From NCBI RefSeq assembly GCF_001183605.1, contig NZ_LFXJ01000005.1:1309163-1373162 (forward strand): 64,000 bases of DNA. Direction: 5' to 3'. The notes under the pieces are model-generated. The model was not told where the DNA came from. It made no database searches and worked only from the letters and a program-made list of their open reading frames with translations. Made by a program: the position numbers and the translations under genes. How positions within the stretch are numbered: position 1 is the stretch's first letter; each line of letters begins with the position of its first letter. The stretch comes from Lysinibacillus xylanilyticus. GTDB lineage: Bacteria > Bacillota > Bacilli > Bacillales_A > Planococcaceae. Below are positions 54,811 through 63,239 of this stretch, piece by piece.

Positions 54811-56745
54811 TCAAATAAATACGACTTCTTTAGAAACGTCTTTACGCTTATTCTCATTCCATTCTTTTATTCTAATAAGAGAAGCTTTTTTAGGACTGTA
54901 AATATTTGTATTCAAAACAATATTAATCAATTTCCCATCTTCCTCTAAAACAATCCCTTTATTTATAAAATCTAGAAGAATATTATTTAAATCCTCAATT
55001 GTAACTGAATAGCCAGCACTGACTACTTCTTTATGAGCACGGGTTATAGTACAAATTCCATCTAATGCTATTAACATTTGACGCTGTTCATCCTTAAGTA
55101 CATAAGTTTGAATATTGTTTTTTTCTCTAAGATCCATGATTATTAATTGGTGACCATTATCAACATAAAACAAATCGCTATATGGATGGACTTCTGTCCA
55201 ATTTAATACCGCTTTTCTCATGCTGATTGTATACTCATCTGGATTACAAGGTACTGAATAGTCAAAATCAAAATGGTAAGCTAAATTGTCAAGTCCAGAT
55301 TGATCTATCTGACTATAAATATATTTATATGGCCACATTGCCCTGACATTCGTTATTCCATTTTCTTTAGAGTCATTAAAATATGGACTAAATCGATCTA
55401 ATCGAATTTTTGAAACACCCCCAGGAGGAGTTAAATGTTGGATTTTCCCGATAATTTTATGAATATTCTTATATTCCTCCGGGTTCTCCCCAGGAAAACC
55501 ATATAATATATTCCACACCGGATAAATACCAAATTCTTTAGACCATTTTAAAAGTTGAATATTCTGTAACATCGAAATACCTTTGTTCATAAGCTTTAGT
55601 ACAGATGTTTGAAGACTTTCAATTCCAGGCTGAATAGTTTTAAAATTTGCATCCCTAAAAAGCTCGATTTGACTTTTCTTAAGATTAGCCTTAGTCTCAT
55701 AAAACATATCTAAATTGATATCCTCTTCTTTTAATGACGGTAATAAACTTTTGAAATAGTTCATATCGATTATATTATCAACTGCAGTTGCTTTAGATGT
55801 ATACTTCTTATACTTATTACTTTGTAGCATTAATTCTTCTAAGACTCTCTCTGCAGATTTACTTCTAAAATTTAAATTCGTTCCATTTAGACCACAAAAA
55901 ACACAGTGATGTTTTTGCCCCCACCAACATCCTCTTGATGATTCAAATAGAAAACGAGAATGGTGTACTTGATCTTTATAACTATACGAGAAAAATTGTT
56001 CAAAATAATCAGAATATTCAGGTATTGGTAATTGATCTAAATTCATTACAGATGGTGAACTTGGGCGTTTTTTATTTTTCATAATATATTCTTTATCTTT
56101 TTGCAAAAAGATACCATCAATATCATTTGAGATTACTCCATTTTCATTCCATTCTGAGATAAAGTCCACAAATGAGTAATCCCCTTCGCCTGAGCAAATT
56201 GCATCGATAAAAGAAAATTGTTTAAGAAGCTCCATACCCATTGTTTCTTCACAATTCGCCCCACCAAACATAATAAATTTATCAGGATATTTTTCCTTTA
56301 ATTTCTTAGCAAAGCTCAATGAAGCTACATTCTGTTCAAACACACTAGTAAAGCCTATGATATTGTATTCATCCCAATCTAGTTCTTCTAAACAAGAAAG
56401 AAGAAAACCTTCTACATAGGACCTAACAGTTCTAATTAATTCAAAATCTTCATTTTTATTTTGCTTAAATTTAACTTTTGCTTCTTCAATGTATAAGTCT
56501 AAAGTATCTTCACCAAATAATGACTCTGAAAAAACAATTTCTCCTGCTAGTGCATTGCTAGAAAATACATTTCCTTCAGAAATAGAATTATATAATTCTG
56601 TGGAAATTAAATCTGCAAACTTCAAATTTAAGTAATGTATATCACAATTAATGTTTTTTCTCTCTAATCCTGCTTTAAGCAAACTTAAACCGATTGATGG
56701 TCTATATAACGAAGCGAATGGCATGTTAATAAGCGCTACTTTCAT
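54811..56745 (-). CDS. B12-binding radical SAM enzyme, RiPP maturation C-methyltransferase family
   Basis: 644 aa from MKVALINMPF; AAGGAGG lies 6 bases before it, so seven upstream codons are excluded. An N-terminal cobalamin-binding-like domain (about 1-190: KVALINMPF, IIGFTSVFEQNVASL, FIMFGGANCEETMGMEL) precedes the radical SAM core. The cluster motif RGCWWGQKHHCVFCGLNG places Cys273, Cys281 and Cys284 as C-x7-C-x2-C, the signature of the RiPP maturation radical SAM C-methyltransferase group. GIESLQTSVLKLMNKGISML and YGFPGENPEEYKNI are further core motifs. The C-terminal 60 residues (QRQMLIALDGICTITRAHKE...) look like a small winged helix that may bind the leader. Probable reaction: methylation at unactivated carbons of the precursor; the site is inferred. 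Confidence 0.92.
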   Translation of the reverse strand: MKVALINMPFASLYRPSIGLSLLKAGLERKNINCDIHYLNLKFADLISTELYNSISEGNVFSSNALAGEIVFSESLFGEDTLDLYIEEAKVKFKQNKNEDFELIRTVRSYVEGFLLSCLEELDWDEYNIIGFTSVFEQNVASLSFAKKLKEKYPDKFIMFGGANCEETMGMELLKQFSFIDAICSGEGDYSFVDFISEWNENGVISNDIDGIFLQKDKEYIMKNKKRPSSPSVMNLDQLPIPEYSDYFEQFFSYSYKDQVHHSRFLFESSRGCWWGQKHHCVFCGLNGTNLNFRSKSAERVLEELMLQSNKYKKYTSKATAVDNIIDMNYFKSLLPSLKEEDINLDMFYETKANLKKSQIELFRDANFKTIQPGIESLQTSVLKLMNKGISMLQNIQLLKWSKEFGIYPVWNILYGFPGENPEEYKNIHKIIGKIQHLTPPGGVSKIRLDRFSPYFNDSKENGITNVRAMWPYKYIYSQIDQSGLDNLAYHFDFDYSVPCNPDEYTISMRKAVLNWTEVHPYSDLFYVDNGHQLIIMDLREKNNIQTYVLKDEQRQMLIALDGICTITRAHKEVVSAGYSVTIEDLNNILLDFINKGIVLEEDGKLINIVLNTNIYSPKKASLIRIKEWNENKRKDVSKEVVFI

Positions 56746-56920
56746 AATATTCCTCCTTATATACATTGAATTTTACGGAATTTATACTATCGATTTTAAT
56801 TTTCTTAATCCTAAGGTATATAGTGTTCTACAAAGAATAACTTTAATGAACTACATTAAACCCATATTACTGCACTTAATTACCATTTTATATACATTTT
56901 ATTCCACTATTGGTAAAAAT

Positions 56921-56949
56921 ATTATATATTCTGACTTTTTCTTTTGCAA
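56921..56949 (-). promoter_or_regulatory. Sigma-A-type promoter of the RiPP operon
   Basis: On the minus strand TTGCAA, a 17-bp spacer and TATAAT (56926-56921) give a near-consensus promoter. It lies about 175 bases before the radical SAM start. A T/A-rich inverted repeat (ACTTTTTTCTTTAAAAAAAG type, about 56950-56972) sits just upstream of the -35 box and could bind a regulator, maybe the winged-helix protein. Confidence 0.7.
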
Positions 56950-56972
56950 TACTTTTTTTAAAGAAAAAAGTA

Positions 56973-57547
56973 ATTTTTAAATATTTTACTAAAGCCTGTC
57001 TATCTAGTTCCTGTTAAATAATCTTTTTGTTTCTCAATTAGTGAAAACTATGTAAATATTAATCCAATACATACTATTAATATGTAATTTAATTGGTAAA
57101 TATTCATAAGTGATTACTCTCTAGTAACTTTTTTATCAATGCAGTCAAATCAGCACGTCATGCTGTACACTTAATCCCTTCTTTATTCCTTTTTTCAAAA
57201 ATACTAATTGATAACAAATGATATCTATCATTAAAGGGTTCTGATAGCTGATTATCGTATATAGACTGATTCCTTGAAGAGTCTATCGGAACCGATATGA
57301 TAAAGTTCTATAGATTAGCAATAGAAGTAGCATCTGAAATATTACATTTGGAAATGTAATACGCGAAAAATATAAAAGATGCTGTTGCTACTATCGTAGA
57401 AATGATGTTTATGATTTGCATAATTTTTTTTGACGATAAAAACTGAATTTCCGCCTTCTTTAGTATTTAATTCCGATGCTATTAACGGAGAAAACGGCTC
57501 GAGGCTTGTACACAGGATAGAGAGCAGAACGTAAAATTTAGAAAAAA
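56973..57547. other. Gap upstream of the RiPP operon
   Basis: AT-rich with stops in all frames, then from about 57280 DNA with short coding-like stretches (for example around 57370-57420) that I could not join into a protein. No supported gene. Confidence 0.35.
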
Positions 57548-57597
57548 TTCAAAAGGCTATTTCGCAGTAAATTCCCTCTGCAAAATAGCCTTTTTTA
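57548..57597. terminator. Terminator of the second chemoreceptor gene
   Basis: AAAAGGCTATTT.GCAG / CTGC.AAATAGCCTTTTTT, a long stem with one mismatch, usable in both directions. Confidence 0.9.
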
Positions 57598-57615
57598 AAT
57601 TTCTTTCATTACATA

Positions 57616-58866
57616 TTATTGTCCACTAAATCTCTGTGTAAGCTTTTGTAAATTTTCAGCTTGTGCACATAAGTCTTGTGACACTACCATGCTTACCGCT
57701 TGCATGGAGGCACTTTGCTCATCCACTGACTGCAGAATGGCCTCTGTATAATTAGATAAGCTATCCATCCCATTTGCAATTGTCGATACTAATTTTGTAA
57801 CCTCATTCGCGCTACTTGAAAGCTCTTCAGCTGTTGCGGAAATATCCTCGAGTTGGTTCGTCATTTTGCTAACATGCTGAGAGATTGTGCCAAATGACTT
57901 TGTAGCCTCATCAATGACATAAACGCCCTGTTGAACGTTTTTCAAGTCCTCTTCGACAGAGGTAGCTACTTGTTTTGTATCGCTTTCAATACCAACAACA
58001 AGCTCAACAATTTGAATAGCTGAATGCTTAGATTGCTCTGCCAGTTTGCGAACTTCCTCTGCTACTACTGCAAAGCCTTTACCATGCTCTCCAGCACGCG
58101 CTGCTTCAATCGCTGCGTTTAATGCTAGTAAATTCGTTTGATCTGTAATAGCTGTAATCATGTCTGTCATAGATTTGATATCTGTCATTTTTCCTGATAA
58201 TTGCTGCATTAATTCACTTGTTTTTTCAGTAGAAGTTGAAATAAACTCCATTTGATTTTTAGCTACGTGTAAAATTTCCGCACCGTTGCCTGCAATGTCA
58301 TTTGCTTCTTTTGCATGATCAAATACATCTTGCGTTGCCACGGTAATACGTTCAATGCCATCAGCAGTTTCCTGCATAGCAATAGCACTTTCATTTGCAG
58401 ACTGTGCTGCTTTTTTAAGACCCTCAGTCGTATTTTCCATTTGAGAATCAACCTCGTTAACTGCATCTGTAATTTCATTTGTACTTGCTGATAGCTCCTC
58501 TATGCTCGCTGATAAATCTGTAGAACTACTCACAATATTTTGTGACATCGTATGTAATTGTTCTTTCATCTCTAAAAACGCTTTAGCTAAGTCTGAAATT
58601 TCATCATTGGAATTAATTTCAATCGTAGCAGTACGCAAATTTCCATCTGCGATTGCTTGAGCGGTTTCTGCTAATTGATTAATAGGCTTAATAATTTTAA
58701 ATTTTACATAGAAAATACAAGATAATGTCATAGTTATACCCATTACTGTTAATACAGTGGATAGCCATTCTAATTTAGTAAAATTTGCTAGGTCTATAAT
58801 TAGAATGACACCCATAAGAACATTTAAAGTAGTAAAGCAAATTATACTTCTTTTCCGTAAACTCAT
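57616..58866 (-). CDS. Methyl-accepting chemotaxis protein, short-sensor type
   Basis: 416 aa. Two close membrane helices ([20 protein letters not shown] and [20 protein letters not shown]) with only a few residues outside, then HAMP ([20 protein letters not shown]) and the signalling coiled coil with [42 protein letters not shown] at its tip. The missing extracellular domain suggests that it senses a membrane or internal signal. GGGGGA lies before the ATG at 58866; a TTG 15 bases upstream overlaps this site. Confidence 0.92.
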   Translation of the reverse strand: MSLRKRSIICFTTLNVLMGVILIIDLANFTKLEWLSTVLTVMGITMTLSCIFYVKFKIIKPINQLAETAQAIADGNLRTATIEINSNDEISDLAKAFLEMKEQLHTMSQNIVSSSTDLSASIEELSASTNEITDAVNEVDSQMENTTEGLKKAAQSANESAIAMQETADGIERITVATQDVFDHAKEANDIAGNGAEILHVAKNQMEFISTSTEKTSELMQQLSGKMTDIKSMTDMITAITDQTNLLALNAAIEAARAGEHGKGFAVVAEEVRKLAEQSKHSAIQIVELVVGIESDTKQVATSVEEDLKNVQQGVYVIDEATKSFGTISQHVSKMTNQLEDISATAEELSSSANEVTKLVSTIANGMDSLSNYTEAILQSVDEQSASMQAVSMVVSQDLCAQAENLQKLTQRFSGQ

Positions 58867-59126
58867 ACTAAATTCCCCCAACTATAATATTACTCCAACG
58901 TAGTTATTATAGTTTAATTCTCCTGAAATTCATAGAAAAAAGCCCAACTTTTGTAAGATAAATGAATTATAAAACAGAAAGTGCTTTTGTAGTATAGAAA
59001 ACCATTGTTTCAATAAAGGTGTGATATAAAAGTATGACCTTCAGCAAAATGAGGAATCCACGGGAAGCTTGATCAGCAATAAAAACAAGCTAGAGGAACA
59101 ATTAAGTAATCTTCCACCCCAAGGGA

Positions 59127-59335
59127 TTAGCGTTAGAGGAACAACGGCTAAAACCATCACGTCCTGTGATAACGTCTTCGTGACCAACATCGTGCTGTGT
59201 TACGCTGCCGCTACGTTATCACTACTTTTCGCGCAAAAAACATCTGTTGGCTCGAGGCCCTGGAGCCAACCTTTCGAGTGAAGCGGCTCATAGTACGCCC
59301 CAGGAAAGCGCTCAGTCGGAACGGAAATCAATTAT
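59127..59335. repeat. Dispersed intergenic element, copy 2
   Basis: Matches the element at 37.64-38.19 kb over GGGATTAGC, GGCTAAAACCATCACGTCCT, GTGATAACGTCTTCGTGACC, AACATCGTGCTG, ACATCTGTTGG, AAGCGGCTCAT and CAGTCGGAACGGAAATCAA. It lacks the 37-bp array. The left hairpin ATCAC/GTGAT is kept while its outer arms are partly changed. It lies in the gap between the chemoreceptor and aspA. Confidence 0.8.
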
Positions 59336-59384
59336 CCGTTTTGCGAATAAGCCATGCTAATTTGTTTTTACAAAAACAAAAAAG

Positions 59385-59414
59385 CACTTTGCTCTAGACA
59401 AAGTGCTTTTATAA
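59385..59414 (-). terminator. Terminator of aspA
   Basis: AAAAGCACTTTG/CAAAGTGCTTTT with a TCTAGAG loop on the minus strand, followed by TTGTTTTTG. Confidence 0.92.
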
Positions 59415-59418
59415 TAAA

Positions 59419-60837
59419 TTATTTTAATTTCATAATACTTGATCCTGCGATACCTGGATGTGTCATCTCATATGGATCTAGAATTAAATCTAATTGTTCT
59501 TTCGTTAGCACACCTTCTTCAATGCAAAGCTCACGAATTGAACGACCAGATAAAATTGCTTCACGCGCAATTCGTGCAGCTACCTCATAGCCGATATGCG
59601 GGTTCACTGCTGTTAATACACCAACGCTTTTTTCCACATATTCTTTCATGCGGTCTTCATTTGCTTCAATATCCTTCAAGCAATTTTGAGTAAATGCTCG
59701 GAATACGTTATTCATAATGCTAATAGATTGAATTAAGTTAAAGACAAGTACAGGCTCCATAACGTTTAATTCTAATTGTCCTGCTTCAGATGCTAAAGAA
59801 ATCGTATGGTCATTACCAATTACTTGGAAAGCAACTTGGTTCAGAACCTCTGGCATAACAGGATTTACTTTACCTGGCATGATAGAAGATCCTGGTTGAC
59901 GAGCTGGTAAAATGATTTCCCCTAATCCAGCACGTGGACCAGATGCCATTAAGCGAAGGTCATTAGCGATTTTCGATATATTAATCATACAGATTTTTAA
60001 TGCGCCTGATACTTCTGTATAAGCATCTGTATTTTGTGTTGCATCCACAAGGTGTGTAGCGCCTTTAAGCGGCAATCCTGAAATTTCAGCTAGATGTATA
60101 TCAACTGATTGAATATAGTCAGGGAATGCATTTAAACCTGTACCAACAGCTGTAGCTCCCATATTTACATCATATAGATTTGGGCGAGTTTGGCGAATAC
60201 GAACAATATCACGAGTGATAACACGGCAATATGCTTCAAATTCTTGCCCTAATCGAATCGGAACAGCGTCTTGTAAATGAGTACGTCCCATTTTAATAAC
60301 ATGCGCGAATTGTTCCGCTTTTTGGTGGAACACCGCTTGCATATTTTCCATTGTAAGAAGTAGTTCATCTATCAAATTCAACACAGCAATATGAATTGCT
60401 GTTGGGAAAGCATCGTTTGTTGATTGTGACATATTAACATGGCTGTTTGGGCTAATTGTTTTGTAGTCCCCTTTTTCTTTGCCCAAAATTTCTAAGGCAC
60501 GGTTAGCAATAACCTCGTTGGCATTCATATTAATAGATGTGCCAGCTCCACCTTGGATTGGGTCAACAATAAATTCAGCATCCCACTCGCCGTCAATAAC
60601 TTCTTGTGCAGCCTCGACAATTGCATCTCCGATTTCTGTTGAAAGTAGGTGTACCTCCATATTACTCAAAGCAGCTGCTTTTTTTACAATACCCATTGCT
60701 TTAATAAGAGCAGGGTGGATTGTATATCCTGTAATCGGGAAGTTTTCAGTCGCACGAAGCGTTTGAATCCCGTAATAAGCATTGTTTGGTAAGGCACGTT
60801 CACCTAAAAAGTCTTTTTCTATACGTTGTGTGGACAT
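59419..60837 (-). CDS. aspA: Aspartate ammonia-lyase
   Basis: 472 aa, the family length. The fumarase/aspartase signature GSSIMPGKVNPVMPE and the substrate-loop GAGTSINMNANEVIANRA with SPNSHVNMSQSTNDAFP and MGRTHLQDAVPIRLGQEF are intact. It converts L-aspartate to fumarate and ammonia. AAAGGAGACG precedes the ATG. In B. subtilis the orthologue (ansB) is cotranscribed with asparaginase ansA; here it stands alone. Confidence 0.93.
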   Translation of the reverse strand: MSTQRIEKDFLGERALPNNAYYGIQTLRATENFPITGYTIHPALIKAMGIVKKAAALSNMEVHLLSTEIGDAIVEAAQEVIDGEWDAEFIVDPIQGGAGTSINMNANEVIANRALEILGKEKGDYKTISPNSHVNMSQSTNDAFPTAIHIAVLNLIDELLLTMENMQAVFHQKAEQFAHVIKMGRTHLQDAVPIRLGQEFEAYCRVITRDIVRIRQTRPNLYDVNMGATAVGTGLNAFPDYIQSVDIHLAEISGLPLKGATHLVDATQNTDAYTEVSGALKICMINISKIANDLRLMASGPRAGLGEIILPARQPGSSIMPGKVNPVMPEVLNQVAFQVIGNDHTISLASEAGQLELNVMEPVLVFNLIQSISIMNNVFRAFTQNCLKDIEANEDRMKEYVEKSVGVLTAVNPHIGYEVAARIAREAILSGRSIRELCIEEGVLTKEQLDLILDPYEMTHPGIAGSSIMKLK

Positions 60838-61257
60838 AATTGTCGTCTCCTTTTATGTAATACTCACACTTGATAGTAGCTAATAAATGCACTATTGTAA
60901 ACAGTCATTTGTCTGGAAAATGAAAATTTCCATGAAAAGATATTATTATTCCCTAAAAACCAAGCACTACTTTGAAACTAATAAGACCAGTAAATGGACA
61001 AGATGGTTAATATATAGACTTATTCTGCATTCATCTCACCACCTAAAGCGGAGTAAGAATTATGTATCTATCGCTATGCTTTCAGTACAAAAGACATTTG
61101 CTAGAAGCAAGTTAAAGGGTTAGAAGCAAAAAAACCTTATATCAACAGGATCTGAAAAACAAAAAGTAAAACTTAAACCAGTGTTATTAATCTTCACCAA
61201 TCGTACTACTACAATGCGAGATAATTATTCCCAATCGTTCATTTATCACAATAAAAA
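60838..61257. other. Gap with no supported gene
   Basis: Contains the aspA promoter side. A short frame on the plus strand (60887-61123) is Lys/Tyr/Ser-rich, lacks a ribosome-binding site and is not accepted as a gene. Confidence 0.4.
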
Positions 61258-61290
61258 AAAGCTGAACTAATTGTTTGTGTTAGTTCAGCT
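61258..61290 (-). terminator. Terminator of the Rrf2-reductase unit
   Basis: AGCTGAACTAA/TTAGTTCAGCT stem on the minus strand followed by eight T, about 100 bases past the reductase stop. Confidence 0.9.
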
Positions 61291-61390
61291 AATAATCAAT
61301 TATTCATCTGCAAAATTGCGTCTGGAATCGGCTTTGTGCTTACACAAGGAACCCCTAATGTGTATTAAATGCTTATTCGGTTCTAAATGA

Positions 61391-62020
61391 TTATTTATTA
61401 GAAGAAACTGTAAAACGGCTATTAACATGCTTTGGATTTTCAATTTCATCTAAAACAGCAACGGCATAATCTGCATAGCTAACATAACTTTCACCAGCAG
61501 CATTTACTAATAAATGATCTTCTCCAGTAATATAGCTACCTGTACGTGGACCTTCTGGATCAAAGAAAGCAGATGGGCTTAAAAATGTCCAAGTAATTGT
61601 AGATTGTTGTAAGTCACGTAGATTCTCACCTTGGTTTTTAGCTGTCGCATAAAACATTTCTGGAAAATCTGGTGTATCCATTACTCGAACAGTTTTTTCT
61701 GGGTCTACAAACAGACTACCCGCTCCACCGACAACAATTAATTTTGTATTGATTCCAGTGAAAATATCAATTAAATGACGGCCAGTTTTCACATGTAATT
61801 CCTCCAGACCAAAAGGAGCCCCAAACGCATTTACGACTACGTCAAAGCCTTTTACATCTTCTTGAGACAATTCAAATACTTCCTTTTCAATTACAGGAAT
61901 ATTTGCCGTTACTTTTGAAGCTGAACGTACAATCGCAGTTACTTCATGACCACGCTGTAGTGCCTCCTCTACAATTTTTTGTCCTGCTTTCCCTGTTGCA
62001 CCAATTACTGCTATTTTCAT
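61391..62020 (-). CDS. NAD(P)-binding reductase, YwnB-like
   Basis: 209 aa. MKIAVIGATGKAGQKIVEEA is a GxxGxxG Rossmann start; the later GFDVVVNAFGAPFGLEELHV and WTFLSPSAFFDPEGPRTGSY match NAD(P)H-binding oxidoreductases of the YwnB/NmrA-like group. TTGGAGGAATT precedes the ATG at 62020; the longer frame to 62053 reaches into an operator and is rejected. It lies 74 bp behind an Rrf2 regulator, the same pairing as ywnA/ywnB in B. subtilis, and carries the same operator as that gene. Confidence 0.9.
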   Translation of the reverse strand: MKIAVIGATGKAGQKIVEEALQRGHEVTAIVRSASKVTANIPVIEKEVFELSQEDVKGFDVVVNAFGAPFGLEELHVKTGRHLIDIFTGINTKLIVVGGAGSLFVDPEKTVRVMDTPDFPEMFYATAKNQGENLRDLQQSTITWTFLSPSAFFDPEGPRTGSYITGEDHLLVNAAGESYVSYADYAVAVLDEIENPKHVNSRFTVSSNK

Positions 62021-62044
62021 AATTAATTCCTCCAATTTTTCATT

Positions 62045-62063
62045 TGTAACCATTTTAGTTACA
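62045..62063. promoter_or_regulatory. Operator between the Rrf2 and reductase genes
   Basis: TGTAACCATTTTAGTTACA: 7-bp arms, one mismatch, 5-bp spacer. The same pattern occurs ahead of the Rrf2 gene. Confidence 0.75.
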
Positions 62064-62094
62064 GGTTAGATACAAAAGACCGACTTCGTTGATT

Positions 62095-62505
62095 TTAACG
62101 AAGTTGATCTAGCACATCCTGTAAAGTTTGTGCTTGTAGTTGTTCTTCCATTGCATGCCAAACAGATGTATAAACACCTTCCAATGTCCGTTGGATTTTT
62201 CGACCAACTGTACAATCCGGATTTGGCTCATCATGAATCGCAAATAACTGCTCTGGCCCATCAATCGCATGGTAAAGGGCTAATAGCGTTAAATCTTTTG
62301 GTTCCACTAAAAGTTCATAACCCGCAATACCCGGTTGTGATGTAAGCAAGCCCGCTTTTTTTAGCACCCCGATCATTCGTCGCACGACCACTGGATTTGT
62401 ATTCACACTACCTGCGATGAAATCAGACGTCAGCTGGCTTTTGTCAGATGTTGTTGCAATAAGCGAAAGTATATGGATCGCTACCGAAAAACGACTGTTC
62501 ACCAT
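62095..62505 (-). CDS. Rrf2 family transcriptional regulator, YwnA-like
   Basis: 136 aa. MVNSRFSVAIHILSLIATTS, SDFIAGSVNTNPVVVRRMIG (recognition helix) and GLLTSQPGIAGYELLVEP form the Rrf2 winged helix. The three-Cys cluster of iron-sulfur Rrf2 proteins is absent (one Cys, in PDCTVG), so it is a YwnA/HypR-like member that may sense disulfide or electrophile stress through that Cys. AGGTGGTGA precedes the ATG at 62505. Confidence 0.9.
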   Translation of the reverse strand: MVNSRFSVAIHILSLIATTSDKSQLTSDFIAGSVNTNPVVVRRMIGVLKKAGLLTSQPGIAGYELLVEPKDLTLLALYHAIDGPEQLFAIHDEPNPDCTVGRKIQRTLEGVYTSVWHAMEEQLQAQTLQDVLDQLR

Positions 62506-62521
62506 ATGTATCACCACCTGT

Positions 62522-62540
62522 TGTAACTAGTATAGTTACA
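62522..62540. promoter_or_regulatory. Operator ahead of the Rrf2 gene
   Basis: TGTAACTAGTATAGTTACA: perfect 7-bp inverted arms with a 5-bp spacer, 16 bases upstream of the start, consistent with autoregulation. Confidence 0.8.
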
Positions 62541-62619
62541 GGTTTAAATAAAAGCAAACAAATTGCTCTACTTACACCTGTATTTATTTTTTGTATTTTT
62601 ACGGAGTATTATACGATGG

Positions 62620-62826
62620 TTATATTTTCTTTACGTAAATGACTAATTCCTGTCGTATTTCTCCATCTTGCTCATAAAAGTCTAAGTTATGAAATTCATA
62701 CTTAAAATGGCCAAGTGGAAACGTCACACTTTCCCCCTGAGCCGCAGCTAATATGCCTGCCACATCATGTGACACCATTTGTAAAAGCTCTGTACCTAAA
62801 ACCGAATCTACAAATATCACGTTCAT
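62620..62826 (-). CDS. Small unknown protein (68 aa)
   Basis: GAGGAGGTG lies 7 bases before ATG 62826. MNVIFVDSVLGTELLQMVSH, AQGESVTFPLGHFKYEFHNL and EIRQELVIYVKKI suggest a small alpha/beta domain. No family is recognised. It follows the gene at 62872-63084 by 45 bases on the same strand and is probably in one operon with it. Confidence 0.7.
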   Translation of the reverse strand: MNVIFVDSVLGTELLQMVSHDVAGILAAAQGESVTFPLGHFKYEFHNLDFYEQDGEIRQELVIYVKKI

Positions 62827-62871
62827 TAATAAACACCTCCTCAACTATTATAGCTTAGAAGGCGCTTACAT

Positions 62872-63084
62872 TTACAGTCTTTCTTTATAACGATTCAGGC
62901 GAATTTCCTCAATGACTTGCATCATTTTATGTATTTGCTCCTGTGTTAATTTTGTAGAGATGTGTGGTAGCTCATATTGATGAATAAATTCCTCTTGTTG
63001 TTGAGGAGTATTCGTAAGCCATTTCGTCCTTAAACGCTGCTCACGCCCTCTTCCGTCTATTTGAAAAATCAATGATCTCCTCAC
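62872..63084 (-). CDS. Small basic protein (70 aa)
   Basis: Arg/Gln/Lys-rich and helical: RSLIFQIDGRGREQRLRTKW, ...EEFIHQYELPHISTKLTQEQ, MMQVIEEIRLNRYKERL. AGAGGTGA lies ahead of two GTG codons; the second (63084) has the better spacing, the first (63093) overlaps the site. No family is recognised. Confidence 0.65.
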   Translation of the reverse strand: MRRSLIFQIDGRGREQRLRTKWLTNTPQQQEEFIHQYELPHISTKLTQEQIHKMMQVIEEIRLNRYKERL

Positions 63085-63239
63085 ATCAGTCACCTCTAAA
63101 TTTTTTTATTAGGACTTCCAGATTAAAACTTATATCGGAAAAATTTTCATAAATTTAAACATTTTTCACATAAAGCGCTAGAGAATTTGGCACTATACAA
63201 AATATAGGTTTTTTATTTTGGCGTTTTAACTTGCGCTTT

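Noticed and set aside
60887..61123. 78-codon plus-strand frame upstream of aspA
   Set aside because: No ribosome-binding site and a low-complexity Lys/Tyr/Ser composition.
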